The notes below the pieces were generated by a model that saw only the letters and a list, made by a program, of their open reading frames with translations, was not told where the DNA came from and searched no databases. A stretch of DNA of 64,000 bases from NCBI RefSeq assembly GCF_021730395.1, contig NC_069371.1, positions 13,989,001 through 14,053,000 on the forward strand, in the 5' to 3' direction. This document shows positions 35,955 to 48,508 of the stretch, in pieces; position 1 is the stretch's first letter, and each line of letters opens with the position of its first letter. The DNA is from Mercenaria mercenaria (lineage: Eukaryota > Mollusca > Bivalvia > Venerida > Veneridae). The position numbers and the translations under genes are program-made.

Positions 35955-36440
35955 TTTAGGTTACATTATACTAATACTCAGTTCATTCTTAATTTCATAT
36001 AAACAATGAAATCTTTAGAGCTCATTTTCTTCAGTAATTTAGAGCATTTCAATGATATGAAAACCATTATTAGCCAGATAGTATAGCATATCTGCTTACC
36101 AAAAATAAAAAGTAAACGTATTTGAAATGTTATTTACATATAAGAAACACAATCTGTTCTGAAAGACAACACCCTCTGAAAGTGCTTGTTGAGCAATTAT
36201 GTGTATGTGGAAATTTTCTCAATGAATAAAAGTAAAACCTGCAAATTCACAACGAAAGTGGTCTAGATCTTTTTTTTTTTTCAATACAATAAGTAATAAA
36301 TCCAAGCCAGTACTAAAACTGCCACGTTCTTAAAAATTATGCTCATAGTATCACATTTCATCAACTACATGGAACTACATTTTGGACTTCTTCGCACGTA
36401 CCACTGAGAAGTCACTTCCTATTTAGTGTTAAAGCCCTCT
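35955..36440. repeat. Dispersed repeat, copy B
   Basis: Same-orientation homologue of 27555-28040 with several small insertions and deletions. Confidence 0.75.
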
Positions 36441-36734
36441 AGAAGACTTATTTTTTGACGTAATCTAAACAAAGAAAACAAAATGTCTGACTAGATTAAA
36501 ACTGGAATTACAGACATAAACCGACCACAATCTTAGACCAACATATTTAAACTAAATAAAATCGTTGGCCAATCAGAGGAGGTTAAACAAAACGAGATGT
36601 AGTCTACTTGATTTCAGAGGCAGAAAAAAAAGCTATTTAATAAAATCGCCTAAACTGCAATTTCAATGACAATCTGAGAACTAGCTATTACAATATATAA
36701 ATTTAAAAAAACTCTCTAAATGAAGTTTATTTTT

Positions 36735-37075
36735 AATTTCTTTTTTTTTTTTTCAATTTTTTTTTATTTCACTTTAAAGCAAATGAAACAATTAACAACA
36801 TATATACTTTCTATCTGACAATACAAAAAGACTATTCAGTTATATATAGCTATAGTTTTGAACTAAACGTTGTAACAATGAGAGACAGTGATAGAAATAA
36901 AGTATTTTGTTTTTGTTCATAAATGTTTTTTCACTCCATAGGGTTTGTATTGATTGGCATTCCCAAAACATATGTATAAATGTTTGTAATGAAATTTATA
37001 TACATTTTGCGTAACTGCTCGATGGTATACCAGTTTTATGTTAATCCCCAATGATAACGTGAACGCGAGGACGAG
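36735..37075 (-). mobile_element. 5'-truncated LINE 3' end
   Basis: On the minus strand about 36975 to 36850 reads TFIHMFWECQSIQTLWSEKT, the Cys/His-containing C-terminal motif of LINE ORF2 proteins, then an AT-rich 3' end finishing in a poly(A)-like tract (T run at 36740-36770 on the plus strand). It abuts the tail of the larger LINE at 37085. An in-frame stop lies just before the motif, so it is dead. Confidence 0.6.
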
Positions 37076-37398
37076 TCCATTTTATGATTATTATTATTGT
37101 TACAAGTTTATTCAATACTCAATTCATGTAGTACATGACAATATGAGCTATAACATATATACAAATTATAATATATAAAAGATATGTATACATGTACGTG
37201 TCTCATTTTGTACAAAGGAGGGAGATACGTTTATAATAGCAGTCAACGTTTATAACTTCAATGTATATTACTTCTACATAGAAATATCAGATACAAAATG
37301 GACCGACAGATAATAGGTGGCGTTTCTAACAGAGACGAATTAATAAAACCAGTTAGTGCTTTGAAAACAATTCAAACTTTGCATAATACAAATAGTTC

Positions 37399-40300
37399 CT
37401 AAAATGTACCTGTTATGAAATTCATACTAATTTCCTTTACAAACATACAAAAATGTCTATATTTATTAAAATGTTTTATGTTGATGTTCATAATAGATTT
37501 GAACAGCATAATATTTGGGCGTCTTAAATTTTGTCGTTCTAGTAATCTTCTTCTTAATACAGACAGTTCTTTACATTCTAACAAATAGTGATATTCATCA
37601 CCTATACTTCCTATACAGCTATACAGTGTACATTTACTTAAGTGAAGTTTTGTTCCATTCCAGCTTCCCGTTTCAGTCGGGAGTCTGTTATTACGCGTTC
37701 TAAATTTAATTACATATCTAAGTAAGTTATGAGGTGTATTAACTAAGTAAGGTTCAAACTGGAATTTTTCTTAAATAATCGATAATTTTTACATTTACTT
37801 GAATTATTGATGGTGGAATACCATTCATTCAAAAATAGATCGGAGAACTTCTGTTTGACACATGCAATCAACCATTTGTGGTTTGGAAACTCTTGATTAG
37901 TCCACACATTAATTAAAGAACATTTAACAAATATATCACGGATATGTTTGATCCATTGAAATGTCTGCCTATTAATATTTACACATTTATTAAAATTGCT
38001 AAGTACTATAAAGTATAAGGAACAAGACAGGTACAACAAGTTTAGACCAAAAGCTAACCATCCTGGTATCTATATCAATACTTAATGGTTTATCACCAGT
38101 TTCACCATATAAAATGCAATTGGGTGTACTTGATTTCAGACCCAATATATGTTTAAGATATTTCAATTGTATTTTTTCAAGAACATTATTATTACCATAA
38201 CCCCAACATTCACAACCATACAATAAAATAGGTTTAACAAGTTTATCAAATAAATCTATCTGCATATCTATAGGTAATTGTAGGTTTTTTGCTTTTTTAA
38301 TAGACACTACATAGCTTTGATAGCTTGGTTTGCAATATGATGTTTTGCCTTAGAAAAAAAGCCACTTCTACTAAATGATATACCCAAATATTTGTATTCG
38401 TCAACAATTTCTAAAATCTCATTCTTATAAGTAAAATTATACTGTAAGGGTTTTCCTTTGGAAAATACAATAACTTTTGTTTTGGGTGTATTGACCGTTA
38501 ATTTCCAATTATAGCAATAACATTCATATAAATTAATAGCATTTTGTAAATCAATAGCCGACTCTGATACAATAACATTGTCGTCTGCGTACAGAATAAC
38601 AAATAATTTAACTAAACCAATCAGTTCATTATTTAGAGTAACTCTTTGTGCACTATTTCTGCCTTCAAAATATTCATGTAGATCGTTGAGATAGAATGAA
38701 AACAAAAGAGGTGATAGATTTTCACCCTGTCTTACACCAATGGTGCATGATAAAAAATCCGATTTTTTACCATTTACACACACACATGTTTTAGCAGTAT
38801 TATAAATACTTTTAACAACATTTAAAAACTTTTCAGTTATATTATAATGACTAAGTTTTGTCCATAAGTTTGGCCTATATATATAGTATCAAAAGCACTT
38901 TTCAAATCTATGAATGCACAAAAAAGCTTCTTTCTAGAGGTATGCAGTAAATCGATAAGCATTTTAAGTACGTACATATTATCAACAGTGGAATATCCCT
39001 TTCTAAATCCTGCTTGATATTGATATATAAGCTCATTTTCCCCTGCAAATTTTTGTAAGCGTATATTTAATATAGACGTAAACAATTTACCAAAGCAACT
39101 AAGTATCGTTATTGGTCTATAATTGCTGGGCTCAGTAACATCACCCTTGTTTTTAAATATCGGGTTAATTATACCAACTGTCCAACAATCAGGTACAATA
39201 CCATGGTTAAAAACAATATTGAAAAGCTTATAGTATACATGTTTCAAAATAGGTATAGATTGTTTAATATGTTCATTCAATAGAAAAAGTAGAAACTCCT
39301 CAGGTCGCTCAACACAACAAAAACGAAAATGTTGCAGGCTCGGTTTGATTGAGCCTGTTCATTGACGGTAGTGGAAATGCATGCTACCGTCCACGCCCTC
39401 TAGCCCCGGATTGAGCAGAAGTCAACATCTAAAACTTCATCTAAGCCACATGCTTTATTATTTTTTAGCGCTTTCACAGCAAATGCAATTTCTTCGATTG
39501 ATATTTTAAGCATATCATTATTGATAGCATGTATATTTAGCATGTCATTATCTGGTGGCATATCGTCACCATTATTACTACTGTTAACATTTTTGAAAAA
39601 AATCGTACATATCTTTTAACTGTGCGGCAACAACATTTTTCTTACCACCATTCAAAATTTTCCAATACCTTCTAGGGCTTGATTTCTTCAATTTGTTTAG
39701 TTTTGACCTTTTGAATTTTTTATGATTTTCATTCATAGATTTTTTATAAAATCAACTGCAAGATTCAAATTTTGCTTATGTAATTCATTTTGCCGTAATT
39801 TATACAAATATTTTGCTCGGTGAAAATTACGCCGTGCTGTTTTACAATCAGCATTGAACCACCGTAGCATAGAATTAGTTTTCGTTCTAGTACCACTTGG
39901 CTTATCATTAACACTGTTTCTAACAAAGCTATTTTCAACACTATCACTAAATACACAACATATATCTGTTACTATTTTGTTAACAATTTCCTGAGTACAT
40001 GTATTATCATTTTCAATCTGACATAATTCTTCATATATTGTTTACACTACCAACATCAATATTAGAAATAAAATCTTGTTTTTGGTTTTCATCCCATAAC
40101 TTAGGGTTTTGATTTGTACTCTCCTGTATATTTCGGATTATAGCATCTCCATACTCAAAAATAATTTGAACAGGAGTATGAGCATCGGAATACAAGGGAC
40201 AAAAATCTAACACATTTAACTTGGAGATCAACTTAAACATACTAGTGGTACTGACAAATAAGTCCATGGTACTAACATTTTTGCTGCTTACACAACCAGT

Positions 40301-41037
40301 GCGGTCACCATTAGTCCGTCCATTGAGTATATACATGTTATTGTCTTTTAGAAAATCCAAAAGTTTATTGCCGTAATTATTCACAGACTTGTCTTCGTTA
40401 TTTCTTTCTTGGTGTACATTTGTACCAAGAAATACATAAATTTTGCTTCATGTGATAGTTCATTAAATAAATCAGTCATGTCATTCTCGAGAAAAATATC
40501 ATAATCAACATATTCTTGGAGACGTTTTGTTCTGGAATTCCAGTTTCCGAATAAACAGATATGTTCGTACCTGTTTGTAAATGTATCTAATTCTGTCTGT
40601 ATTTCGTTAAACGGATCTTCGACAGCGAATACAGAGTTTTCGGGTGGCACGAACCATTGCAGAAAAGGACAGCTGGTGTCAACAAAAAAAATATGCGGTT
40701 CAAGGTTACTTTTATAGGCTACACAAATACCACCTAATTTTCTATTGGCAATCTTTTTTCTGTGATTAAAATATAATTTAAAGTTTTCCAGATTAACAGT
40801 ATCGAGCGAATCAGTCTTTGTTTCTTGAAGCCCAATAACATCATATTTTTGTACCAAAGAATTGAATTCTGGAGTATTTTGTTTGGATACTAAACCACAG
40901 ACGTTTAATGATAAAACAGAAAAGTATTTTGTTTGGCCTACATTTTCGGAGTTTAATCGTGAGAAGTTATTTTCTGCAAAATTACTCTGTCTACTTCCGC
41001 TAATCCTATTGTTCTCAATACCGCGTTCTCCCTGCCT
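37399..41037 (-). pseudogene. LINE ORF2 remnant: endonuclease and reverse transcriptase
   Basis: The endonuclease opens with SVLSLNVCGLVSKQ, then VIGLQETKTD and a degenerate ICLFGNWNSRT (GDFN position) and DFCPLYSDAH (SDH position). RT motifs: IINPIFKNKGD, NYRPITILSCFGKLF, YQAGFRKGYSTVDN, FCAFIDLKSAFD (40-38.8 kb) and ILYADDNVIV at about 38600 with intact YADD. The C-terminus has CTLYSCIGSIGDEYHYLLEC at about 37635-37575. At least five frame changes occur; the frame is open upstream to about 41037. Confidence 0.85.
39282..39429 (-). mobile_element. ~150-bp short interspersed element inserted in the LINE, copy B
   Basis: Reverse-complement copy of 35231-35377. It separates the LINE-coded KALKNNKACGLDEVL from NEHIKQSIPILKH, so it jumped into the LINE after that element arrived. 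Confidence 0.8.
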
Positions 41038-41102
41038 GGCCTAGTGACCAGGTGCATTGGAATTTGCAGTTATGCTTTCATCTGTACAATTTTCAGGTTG
41101 AA

Positions 41103-42132
41103 TTAGTATGCTCGATTGAGGCCCGTCTGGGGTGACAATAATTTCAGTGCAGTTTGATCAGATGGTGGATTTGAGGCACCCATAATTAAGCAATTATCAC
41201 TTTCGTGCTCTTTTTCGACATGAAGTCTTTTGACGTAAGTTTCCTCTAGTGGAGATCGAGCTTTTTGCTTGTTTCTTTGCGCAGATTCAGAGCGTTCTCT
41301 ATTAAACGCGCTAAATCTATTGGGGGTCCTGAAATCAATGGACTGTCTCTGTTGCTCGCGTCCGCGGGGAGGCATTTCTACTCGATTTGGGGACTGTTTT
41401 CTCGTGTTATGCGGGGCGTCATATGCGTTTACACGATTTGAATTGTTCCGTCTGTCACGATTCTCGTATGGATATCTTATTGCATATGCGTTTTCGTTTA
41501 GTTCTGCGTTATTGAATGGTCGTTTCGGATTTTTCAGGGTATTCGTGTCAGGGTCATACATCCTATCATTCACATAAAGTTTGTCACGAACCAGGGTACA
41601 TCTGTTGTTTTTTTCTCGTTATCATGATTTTTTTATCTTTTTTAAGTTCGCGCATCACTGGATAGTGTTTTCGGTTTTCGGAAGATATATTTTTCTCTAT
41701 AGACTGCAGACGTGTGTTGAGTTTACTGATCATTTGTATGAATAAACCAGTTTGTTGCTCGTTCGTGGGTTGTGCAATACTGGTCTAGGGCTGGATACTC
41801 GGCTGGGCGGATCCGGGCGGTGCAATATTGGGTTGTACAATATTTATCTGTGATCCCGTTTGACCAAACCTGTTATATGTTTGTGCATTTGGCATTTGAA
41901 AAAGTAACTGTTGTGCTGCATTTTGGTTCATCATCGGCGGTAAGTAAAAGTTTGGATCTGTATACTGCATGTTCTGCATGTTCTGCATGGTTTGCATGTT
42001 CTGATAATCATCTGTATCTGTACCGTTCGACACATTTATCCCACTGTTTATTCCATTTATTCCATTGTTATAGGCACCATTAACTCCATTCTGGTTTAAA
42101 ACTTGTCCTTTGTTCGCGGTGTTGATATGCAT
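41103..42132 (-). pseudogene. LINE ORF1 remnant
   Basis: Begins MHINTANKGQVLNQNGVNG with Asn/Gly/Gln/Met-rich repeats (NMQTMQNMQNMQ), then a segment KLNTRLQSIEKNIS that may form a coiled coil. After stops near 41590 comes an Arg/Asn-rich part (41573-41103) ending QTGLNRAY. No CCHC knuckle is seen. Probably the nucleic-acid-binding ORF1 product of the element; assignment rests on position. Confidence 0.55.
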
Positions 42133-42462
42133 GTTTGTTTTGGCTCCTTTGTTGTCATGTTCTGTTGTTTTTAGATCACTATTTACACTTTTTTCCCTCG
42201 TTTTTCGACTTATTTCTAGTCATTCTTATATTTGGCTACTTTAAAACTAAACAATCTGTTAATTCATTATTCCCTATATTCCAATTCTATCAATAAATTC
42301 CATTTTTTTTTCTTTATTTTTTGAATTGAGAAAAAATATCCGCCATTAAACGGAGTCTCGTTTTCCATGATAACTGATAAAATAACAATTCATAATGCTT
42401 GCACATTACTTGACAAGTAAATATTAGTATTTGTTTCATTTTAACTATCCAGTTAGTAAACT

Positions 42463-42544
42463 GCAACATAGCTCAGTCGGGTAAAATGCAGATAACAATT
42501 GAATATAAGCAAATCGTTTTGTGAGTTCGAATCCTCATGAGAAT
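42463..42544 (+). mobile_element. tRNA-derived SINE fragment
   Basis: A-box-like TAGCTCAGTCGGG and B-box-like GAGTTCGAATCCTC at the expected ~45-base spacing. The acceptor stem does not pair and there is no CCA context, so this is not a working tRNA gene. Confidence 0.6.
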
Positions 42545-44252
42545 TTTGTTTTTCAGATTTTTTTTCCCTTTCGTTTTCAATTTTTGTTTCCATATTTTTC
42601 GTTTCTTTCTTTGATTGTTTGTATTTGCATAATATTATGCTCATCATTCCCTTGCATGCATTTAATCAATATCATATTTGATATTATGCTAAATCTTTCT
42701 CAATTCTACCATATCGGCTTTAGATAATTCTCTTGTCATGTCCGTTATGAACAGAATATATATCAAATCTTGTTAAATCCTATTTATGATAATTGCTTTT
42801 TCTTAAGATAGTAGAAAGTTTTAATGAATTTATTGTTTTTGATTACCTCCCTGACTCTGTCTGTAAAGTTCGTGTGTATTTTTAAGAGTAGCAATTTCCT
42901 AACCGTGTAATTATGCATATTGTCTATTTGGGCAGCTGTATCATCTATTTTTAACATTAAATTTAAAGCATTATGGAACTTTAATTGTTACTTCGACTTT
43001 CAATATCGCGGTTTCGTGATTTCGACTTACGATGTGAGGGGTTAAGGAAAAAAATCTCGATGGTACAAATGGAACACCATAGCACTTGCGAGTATGGACT
43101 ACTGAGTGTAATAAAAAGCGATTTAGCTGAAATGACTAGTATAGTCAAAAAAAGCTAGTATATATAGAAAATTGTCTGTGTTTTATGACATTAATTTTGA
43201 TACATTTCAACGTATCTTCAAACGGGTTTAATTCGGGGTTCGGGCGGGTATCCGGATACCTGCGGATCTGAACCACTTTTAGGTATGGACGATTAGCAAT
43301 TTGTATTATCTGCATTTCTGTCAATGCATCATGCGACTTAGATCCAGTAAGAAAATTGATATACACGGTTGTTTACGAAATATGAACAGGTTAACATTTT
43401 CTATAGTTTAAGTAAAGAAGTAATCTCTATTAAAGTCCCATCAATGTACAAAAATACCTTCTATTTTTATGAATAAAAAACAATAGTTAAAAGTACATTG
43501 CCACTCTGCAAAAGGGTAATGTTAAGACATCCCAGTATACGAACAATTCTGCGACAACAATGATATAAAACTGTAATTATTAAAGCTATTTTTGTGCGTT
43601 TATACGGGTATAAACCATATTGGAATTTCTTGCAGATCATTCAAGAATTGCTTACGCAATTCGTGGATCTGCCAGAAAGCCTAGTATGATTTATACCCGT
43701 ATAAACGCACACAAATAGCATTTAATACTTGAGTAGATTAACCACAAGGGTTATCAGGTCCTAGATTTCTGCTTATCCGATCCTTCCTTAAACGTGAAAC
43801 AGAAGGCAAAATAAATATTTCAAAAAATTATCATAAATCTATACAGCTTGAGAACCATACCATATGTCAGGATTTCATGTTTTACTTTAGGTATCAGTTT
43901 TAAAAGCGCTTTAATTAAGAATTACCAAGGTCCGGAATAAACCATTAAATGAATTAATAAAATATCAAATATTAAACCTATAATAATGTCAAGGGTTTTC
44001 GAATTACAAAGCGCCCTATTTATACAAACTTTTTAAGAAAACTGAAAGAATACATTGACGGAAGTAGTGTTTACCTTGTGTATAATATCCTGGAACGTTT
44101 GAGTATTTTTGAATATATTAATTCGCATTGGTATTTGAAACTGCTATGGTAGCCATAAATATTTTGCCTCTCACAGTTGTTGCTGTATTGAGCAGGTGAT
44201 TTTCGACATCGAATTCAATTAATATATTTGGTTTTAAACTACCCAAGCTGCA
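42545..44252. other. Region between the LINE and PAN gene 2
   Basis: AT-rich; holds the MITE at 43579-43724. Short frames (for example 43145-43366, minus) have no motifs. Confidence 0.4.
43579..43724. mobile_element. 146-bp MITE
   Basis: Ends ATTAAAGCTATTTTTGTGCG and its inverted partner, continuing through GTTTATACGGGTATAAA; the centre carries a further palindrome around CAATTCTTGAA and GAATTGC. Confidence 0.82.
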
Positions 44253-44259
44253 TATAAAA
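44253..44259 (+). promoter_or_regulatory. Candidate TATA box of PAN gene 2
   Basis: TATAAAA in the context CATATAAAAAGGACTC, about 116 bases before the ATG at 44375, a reasonable core-promoter position with a ~90-base 5' leader. Confidence 0.5.
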
Positions 44260-44374
44260 AGGACTCGCACACAAAGAAAAATTGTTTGTAGAATAGTTTT
44301 ACACAGTTGGTAAATCATGTGAAATTATTTGATTTAAATATAATTATTCAAAAACCTCTGATTGTATCTGAAAT

Positions 44375-44677
44375 ATGATTGTTTTCAAGTTTTTCGTAAT
44401 TTTATTTCTTTCCGTGAGTAAAATACATTCACAAACAGTGTTTACTGAGTTCGTTGTCAAGATTTTAAAATGTGACACCCTGTATGGAGAAATACTCGGG
44501 ACATCTTCTGTTCGATATTTTCCGCAATGCGTTCAGTTGTGCGAGATAAACGAATATTGTCAGTCGAATCTTTTTAACGAAGTGAACGGTACCTGTCAGG
44601 CTAACAGAAATCTTCTCTCCACAGACAATGTAACTCAGGAGTGTGGAAAAACACTCAAATACGCTGAAAGGCGGAAC
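44375..44677 (+). CDS. PAN gene 2 exon 1
   Basis: 101 codons, MIVFKFFVILFLSVSKIHSQ signal peptide, cysteine pattern as in copy 1; donor GAAC|GTGGGT is weaker than copy 1's but at the homologous position. Confidence 0.82.
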
Positions 44678-47600
44678 GTGGGTATTTTGGTCACGATTTG
44701 AATTACTTTTCCATATAACGGATTATTAATGAGACTAATGCACAATTTGAACCAAATATAGATCATGCATCATTTTATTTTATACTAATTGATCGTATCT
44801 CTCACACTGTGGATGACAAAAGTCATGAAATAAATATAAAATGTGTTTCTTTTCGCAAATATGGAATATATCTCCGCTCAAAATGAGGCATCGGTCATAT
44901 TTTTCTTGTTCTTCACTTGCGCTACGCGCTTGTTGAAATCTAAAATTTGGCTAACTTCTAGAGTGAGATAATATTTAATATTCACGAAAACCAAACAAAT
45001 ATACTCATGGCAAAAACATATTTCCCTCGGATAGAAAAACTACTGTGTAAATATTTTGGAACATAAAACTTAGAAAAAGTAATGGAAATTCCATAAAATA
45101 ATTAGTTAAAGAATTTTTTTCTTAAGTGGGACATTTGAGAAAATTGCACTTGAAACAAAAAATAGGATAAATTCCAAATTCTGTCAAATACTACGGCCTA
45201 AAATGATTTAAATGGACCTTTCAAAACTCATTATAGGCGCTTATTTCAAAACTAATCGAGCTATTTTGAAATAGAAAAGACAAATTACATTCGAATTGTA
45301 GGAATTTTATAAAAAAAAAACAAAAACAAAAAAACATTTCTGATGTCAGAATCTGAGCTGTTGTCCGTAGATAGCCGAGACATTGGAGTATTATTTTTCA
45401 TCATGTTGTTAAATTCATCTGGACTTGGATGGAATAAAATATATCTTTATACTTATGTTCAAAAATGATATACCGGTAGGCTGGTAGGCTGCCGTTTCAC
45501 AACTTGATAAATCAAAGTTGTACGATCAACTTAAGCGACATTCACTGAATAACTGATCTGTTTATTTCGAAATCATCTCCATCTTTACAGGATTCTACAA
45601 CATCCACGCCGGCCCCGACAACCGCTACGTCTACACTTAGCTCTACGACCACGTCAGCACCGAGCCTTGTCATTAAGAAAAGCCTTATAGAGAAAGAATG
45701 TTTTGATAACAGTGGCTGTCCTGTTAGCGAAAGTTCGTGTATGAACGGAGTATGTAGATGTTCACCAGGCTACAGCTATGACTGTGATTGTTTTATGTGT
45801 TGCAAGTAAGAACAATATCTTCTTTTCCTTAGTATTTTATCAAAATTCAGAACATCGCAACATCTGTAATATCCGACATAATGATTATTGGTAATAGCTT
45901 AAGAAAAAACTCATTATCAAGCTCATTGCAGTTTTGCATACCACTACATTCATTCCGATATTTAGTGTAATTTTACGCGTTCAATTCAAATTCATACAGA
46001 AGCCAAGGCTTCTTAAGGTTTTAGCTTCCGCTTCACACTGCGCCGTTTATTAACAGAAACAGAAATAACATAATTCAGCATGGTTCGGACTTTACAGTAG
46101 TTGTATCCAATAAGATAGTGAAAAGGTATGTTCTCAGTCTTCTTGCACTAAATTTGAAAACTTTTGGGTATATTCATGTGCAGCCCTGTAAAAACTGTCA
46201 TTGAATTAATAAATCATACAAACAGTATATTGCCAGGCAGGTAAACAGATATCCCATTTTATGTCGCCACCTGCTGTCCGATTACACTTTAAATGAAATA
46301 GTACCCGCATCCTCTATAATCTTGTCAGTAGGAATAAAAGCTTTACAAAGAAACAAATGTAACTAAATTACTTTCTACAGCATAAACCACGGAAGTTTTA
46401 ACTTCCGATCACGGTAGATGCAGAAGATATTTGTTTGTTTTAGTGCAAGATGTAATTTAATTTCATTTCGTGAGCTTCTAAATTTTATTCTCACGAAGCC
46501 ACTCGTGAGAATACTATTTTCGAACCTCACGAGATGAAAGATGTGTTTTCCGCGACAAAGAGAGAGAAGTACTGGTATTTTTCATTTTGTTCGATTTAGT
46601 GTTCCCAGATTGAATCCCCAAAAGCAAACGTGATAAATACAAATGAGCCGTGCCATGAGAAAACCAACATAGTGGGTATGCGACCAGCATGGATCCAGAC
46701 CAGCCTGCGCATCCGCGCAGTCTGGTCAGGATCCATGCTGTTCGCTAATAGTTTCTCCAATTCCAATAGGCTTTAAAAGCGAACAGCATGGAGCCTGACC
46801 AGACTGCGCGGATGCGCAGGCTGGTTTGGATCCATGCTGGTCGCATACCCACTATTTTGGTTTTCCCATGGCACGGCTCAAATGCCAAAACAAGGTGTGC
46901 CAAAATATACCCGCAATAAATATTTGCCAAAAATAATTTCTGCCAAAAGATTAAATCGGCTTTATGTTCAAAATGACAGTTATCAAAGCCGTAAAATTTG
47001 AACCATCGCAACGTATGTTAAAATGTGTCCAGCGGATAAATATCCATGGTGAAGCATTGATACGGCCGCCATATAGGGAAAATATGGGAATCGAGGAAAG
47101 TTAGTTTGTATCATTTCAGAAACAAGTACTTGAATTAGTTTAATTCAATGCAAGAGTAAAGCGTAACTGTTCATTTAACAGCTATATTAATGAAATCCGA
47201 CAGTGGTATCATATCACTCCTTTTACGATTTCAAGTTACAGAAGTACAAGATGAATATTTTGTTTCTATTAAACGATTAGTATCATTTATAAGAATACAG
47301 ATATGGTAAAATATCAAGCCGTGTTTCTATTTATTTCTATGACATAACGACATAAAGAAGGTATTTTCCTGCCTTATAATAAAATCGCTCGTTTCTTAAT
47401 ACTACACATTTGTGTGTATTTTTGTAACTTTAAAAAAAATGGATTAGGTGCTAAAATTAATGACATATTATCAGAGCAGTATCCAATTTCGTTGAAATTT
47501 TAGCAAGTTATTAATCACTTACTGCTTGTCTCAAATATAATGGAGTGTGATATGAAAGATAATTCCAAGATATCTAAAAAGCGTCTGTTTCTTTAAGTGT

Positions 47601-48014
47601 ACATTTACATGCTCAGATAAGTTTATATCATAGTAACATTCACACAATATCAGCTTTCACATATTTTAAAAAGGATTTTAATTTTTACTCAGACAAACGT
47701 AAAAGGGTCTCTGTTTTGCATACTCAATGTTTGATATTGTTACACTGTAGTATTATTTAATTGCAGATTGCGGTGCGTACGGTAACGCTTTCCAGTACTA
47801 TCCAAACTCAATCCTCTCTAACAATAACGACCGTACGATTTCAGGTATATCCGAATACCAGTGTACTGAAGAATGTATCAACGAAACAGGATTTGTATGC
47901 CGTTCATTAGACTTTATTACAGGAATATGCCATCTGTCATCTCAAACGGCATCTTCTATGCCACAGGCTTATATAACTCATAGTGGGCTTTATCGACAAA
48001 GAGACTGTCTGTGA
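44375..48014 (+). CDS. PAN gene 2: paralogue of PAN gene 1, possibly disabled
   Basis: Exons 44375-44677, 45591-45805 and 47767-48014 parallel those of PAN gene 1. Exon 1 (signal peptide, PAN-like domain) is about 80% identical in protein. Exon 2 has a short Thr/Ser/Pro stretch (about 24 residues against about 104) and the cysteine module (ECFDNSGCPVSESSCMNG). Exon 3 is an intact PAN domain (DCGAYGNAFQYYPNS ... YRQRDCL). Exon 2 leaves at its homologous GTAAG donor in phase 2, whereas exon 3 needs phase 1. Compared with copy 1, two bases are missing near GACTGTGATTG. Unless a different donor is used, the C-terminal PAN domain is out of frame. It may be a pseudogene, use another splice site (GACT|GTGATT keeps frame but is weak), or contain a sequencing error. 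Intron 1 is only 0.9 kb. Confidence 0.75.
45591..45805 (+). CDS. PAN gene 2 exon 2 (short mucin stretch, EB-like module)
   Basis: Acceptor ATCTTTACAG; begins DSTTSTPAPTTATSTLSS. The module retains CMNGVCRCSPGYSYD, then diverges from copy 1 because of the two-base loss before the donor. Confidence 0.75.
46645..46879. mobile_element. Palindromic MITE family P, copy 2 (PAN gene 2 intron 2)
   Basis: Hairpin element starting GAGCCGTGCCATGAGAAAAC, flanked by AAAT on both sides (4-bp target duplication). Confidence 0.9.
47767..48014 (+). CDS. PAN gene 2 exon 3: C-terminal PAN domain
   Basis: Acceptor AATTGCAG; the frame is open and the domain signature (CTEECINE, FVCRSLDF, CHLSSQTAS) is intact, with stop TGA at 48012-48014. 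Confidence 0.82.
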
Positions 48015-48502
48015 GCTACTCATGTTTTGTATGTTCTCACTATTACTATGTATGTCATGTAAATTATATGAACCTTACAAATATTAACAAATGTATGTTT
48101 TCATGAAATTTTGAGGAATTAGAGTTTATTCTACTGTTGACAGTTCCGAGGCAGAATTTCATCCTTTTCGTTAAGGAAAAACATATACCTTAACATAATA
48201 TTGCTACTTTTCAAAATTATGTTGTTGTTTTTTCGCTTTTAACGATATTTTTCGTACCATCTTCAGTCATTAAGTTTGAATGCTAAAATTGTAGATTTCA
48301 TTTGCTTGTTGTTCAAACGTAATGATATAAAATGCCATTCAATGGATCATAATGTCCCTGTCTTAATTTTAAAAAAGAAAGCTGGACTTTTCAAGTATGA
48401 AATAATTACATTTAATTAATAATTGTTATCAACATGGCTATTGTAAGGAATTCCATTGTAAACGGTGAAATGTTTTAGAAAGATATAAGTAATATTCTAT
48501 GA

Positions 48503-48508
48503 AATAAA
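48503..48508 (+). promoter_or_regulatory. Candidate polyadenylation signal of PAN gene 2
   Basis: AATAAA about 490 bases after the stop; first good match downstream. Confidence 0.35.

Larger units (their letters stand above)
37085..42300 (-). mobile_element. Near full-length but inactive LINE
   Basis: On the minus strand the order is 5' region, ORF1, endonuclease, reverse transcriptase, C-terminal Cys/His motif, 3' UTR and an AAT-type tail (plus strand ATTATTATTATTG at 37087). Coding is broken into many pieces by shifts and stops, and a foreign short element sits at 39282-39429. Length without the insert is about 5.1 kb, typical of apurinic-endonuclease LINEs; the clade is not certain from motifs alone. 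Confidence 0.88.
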
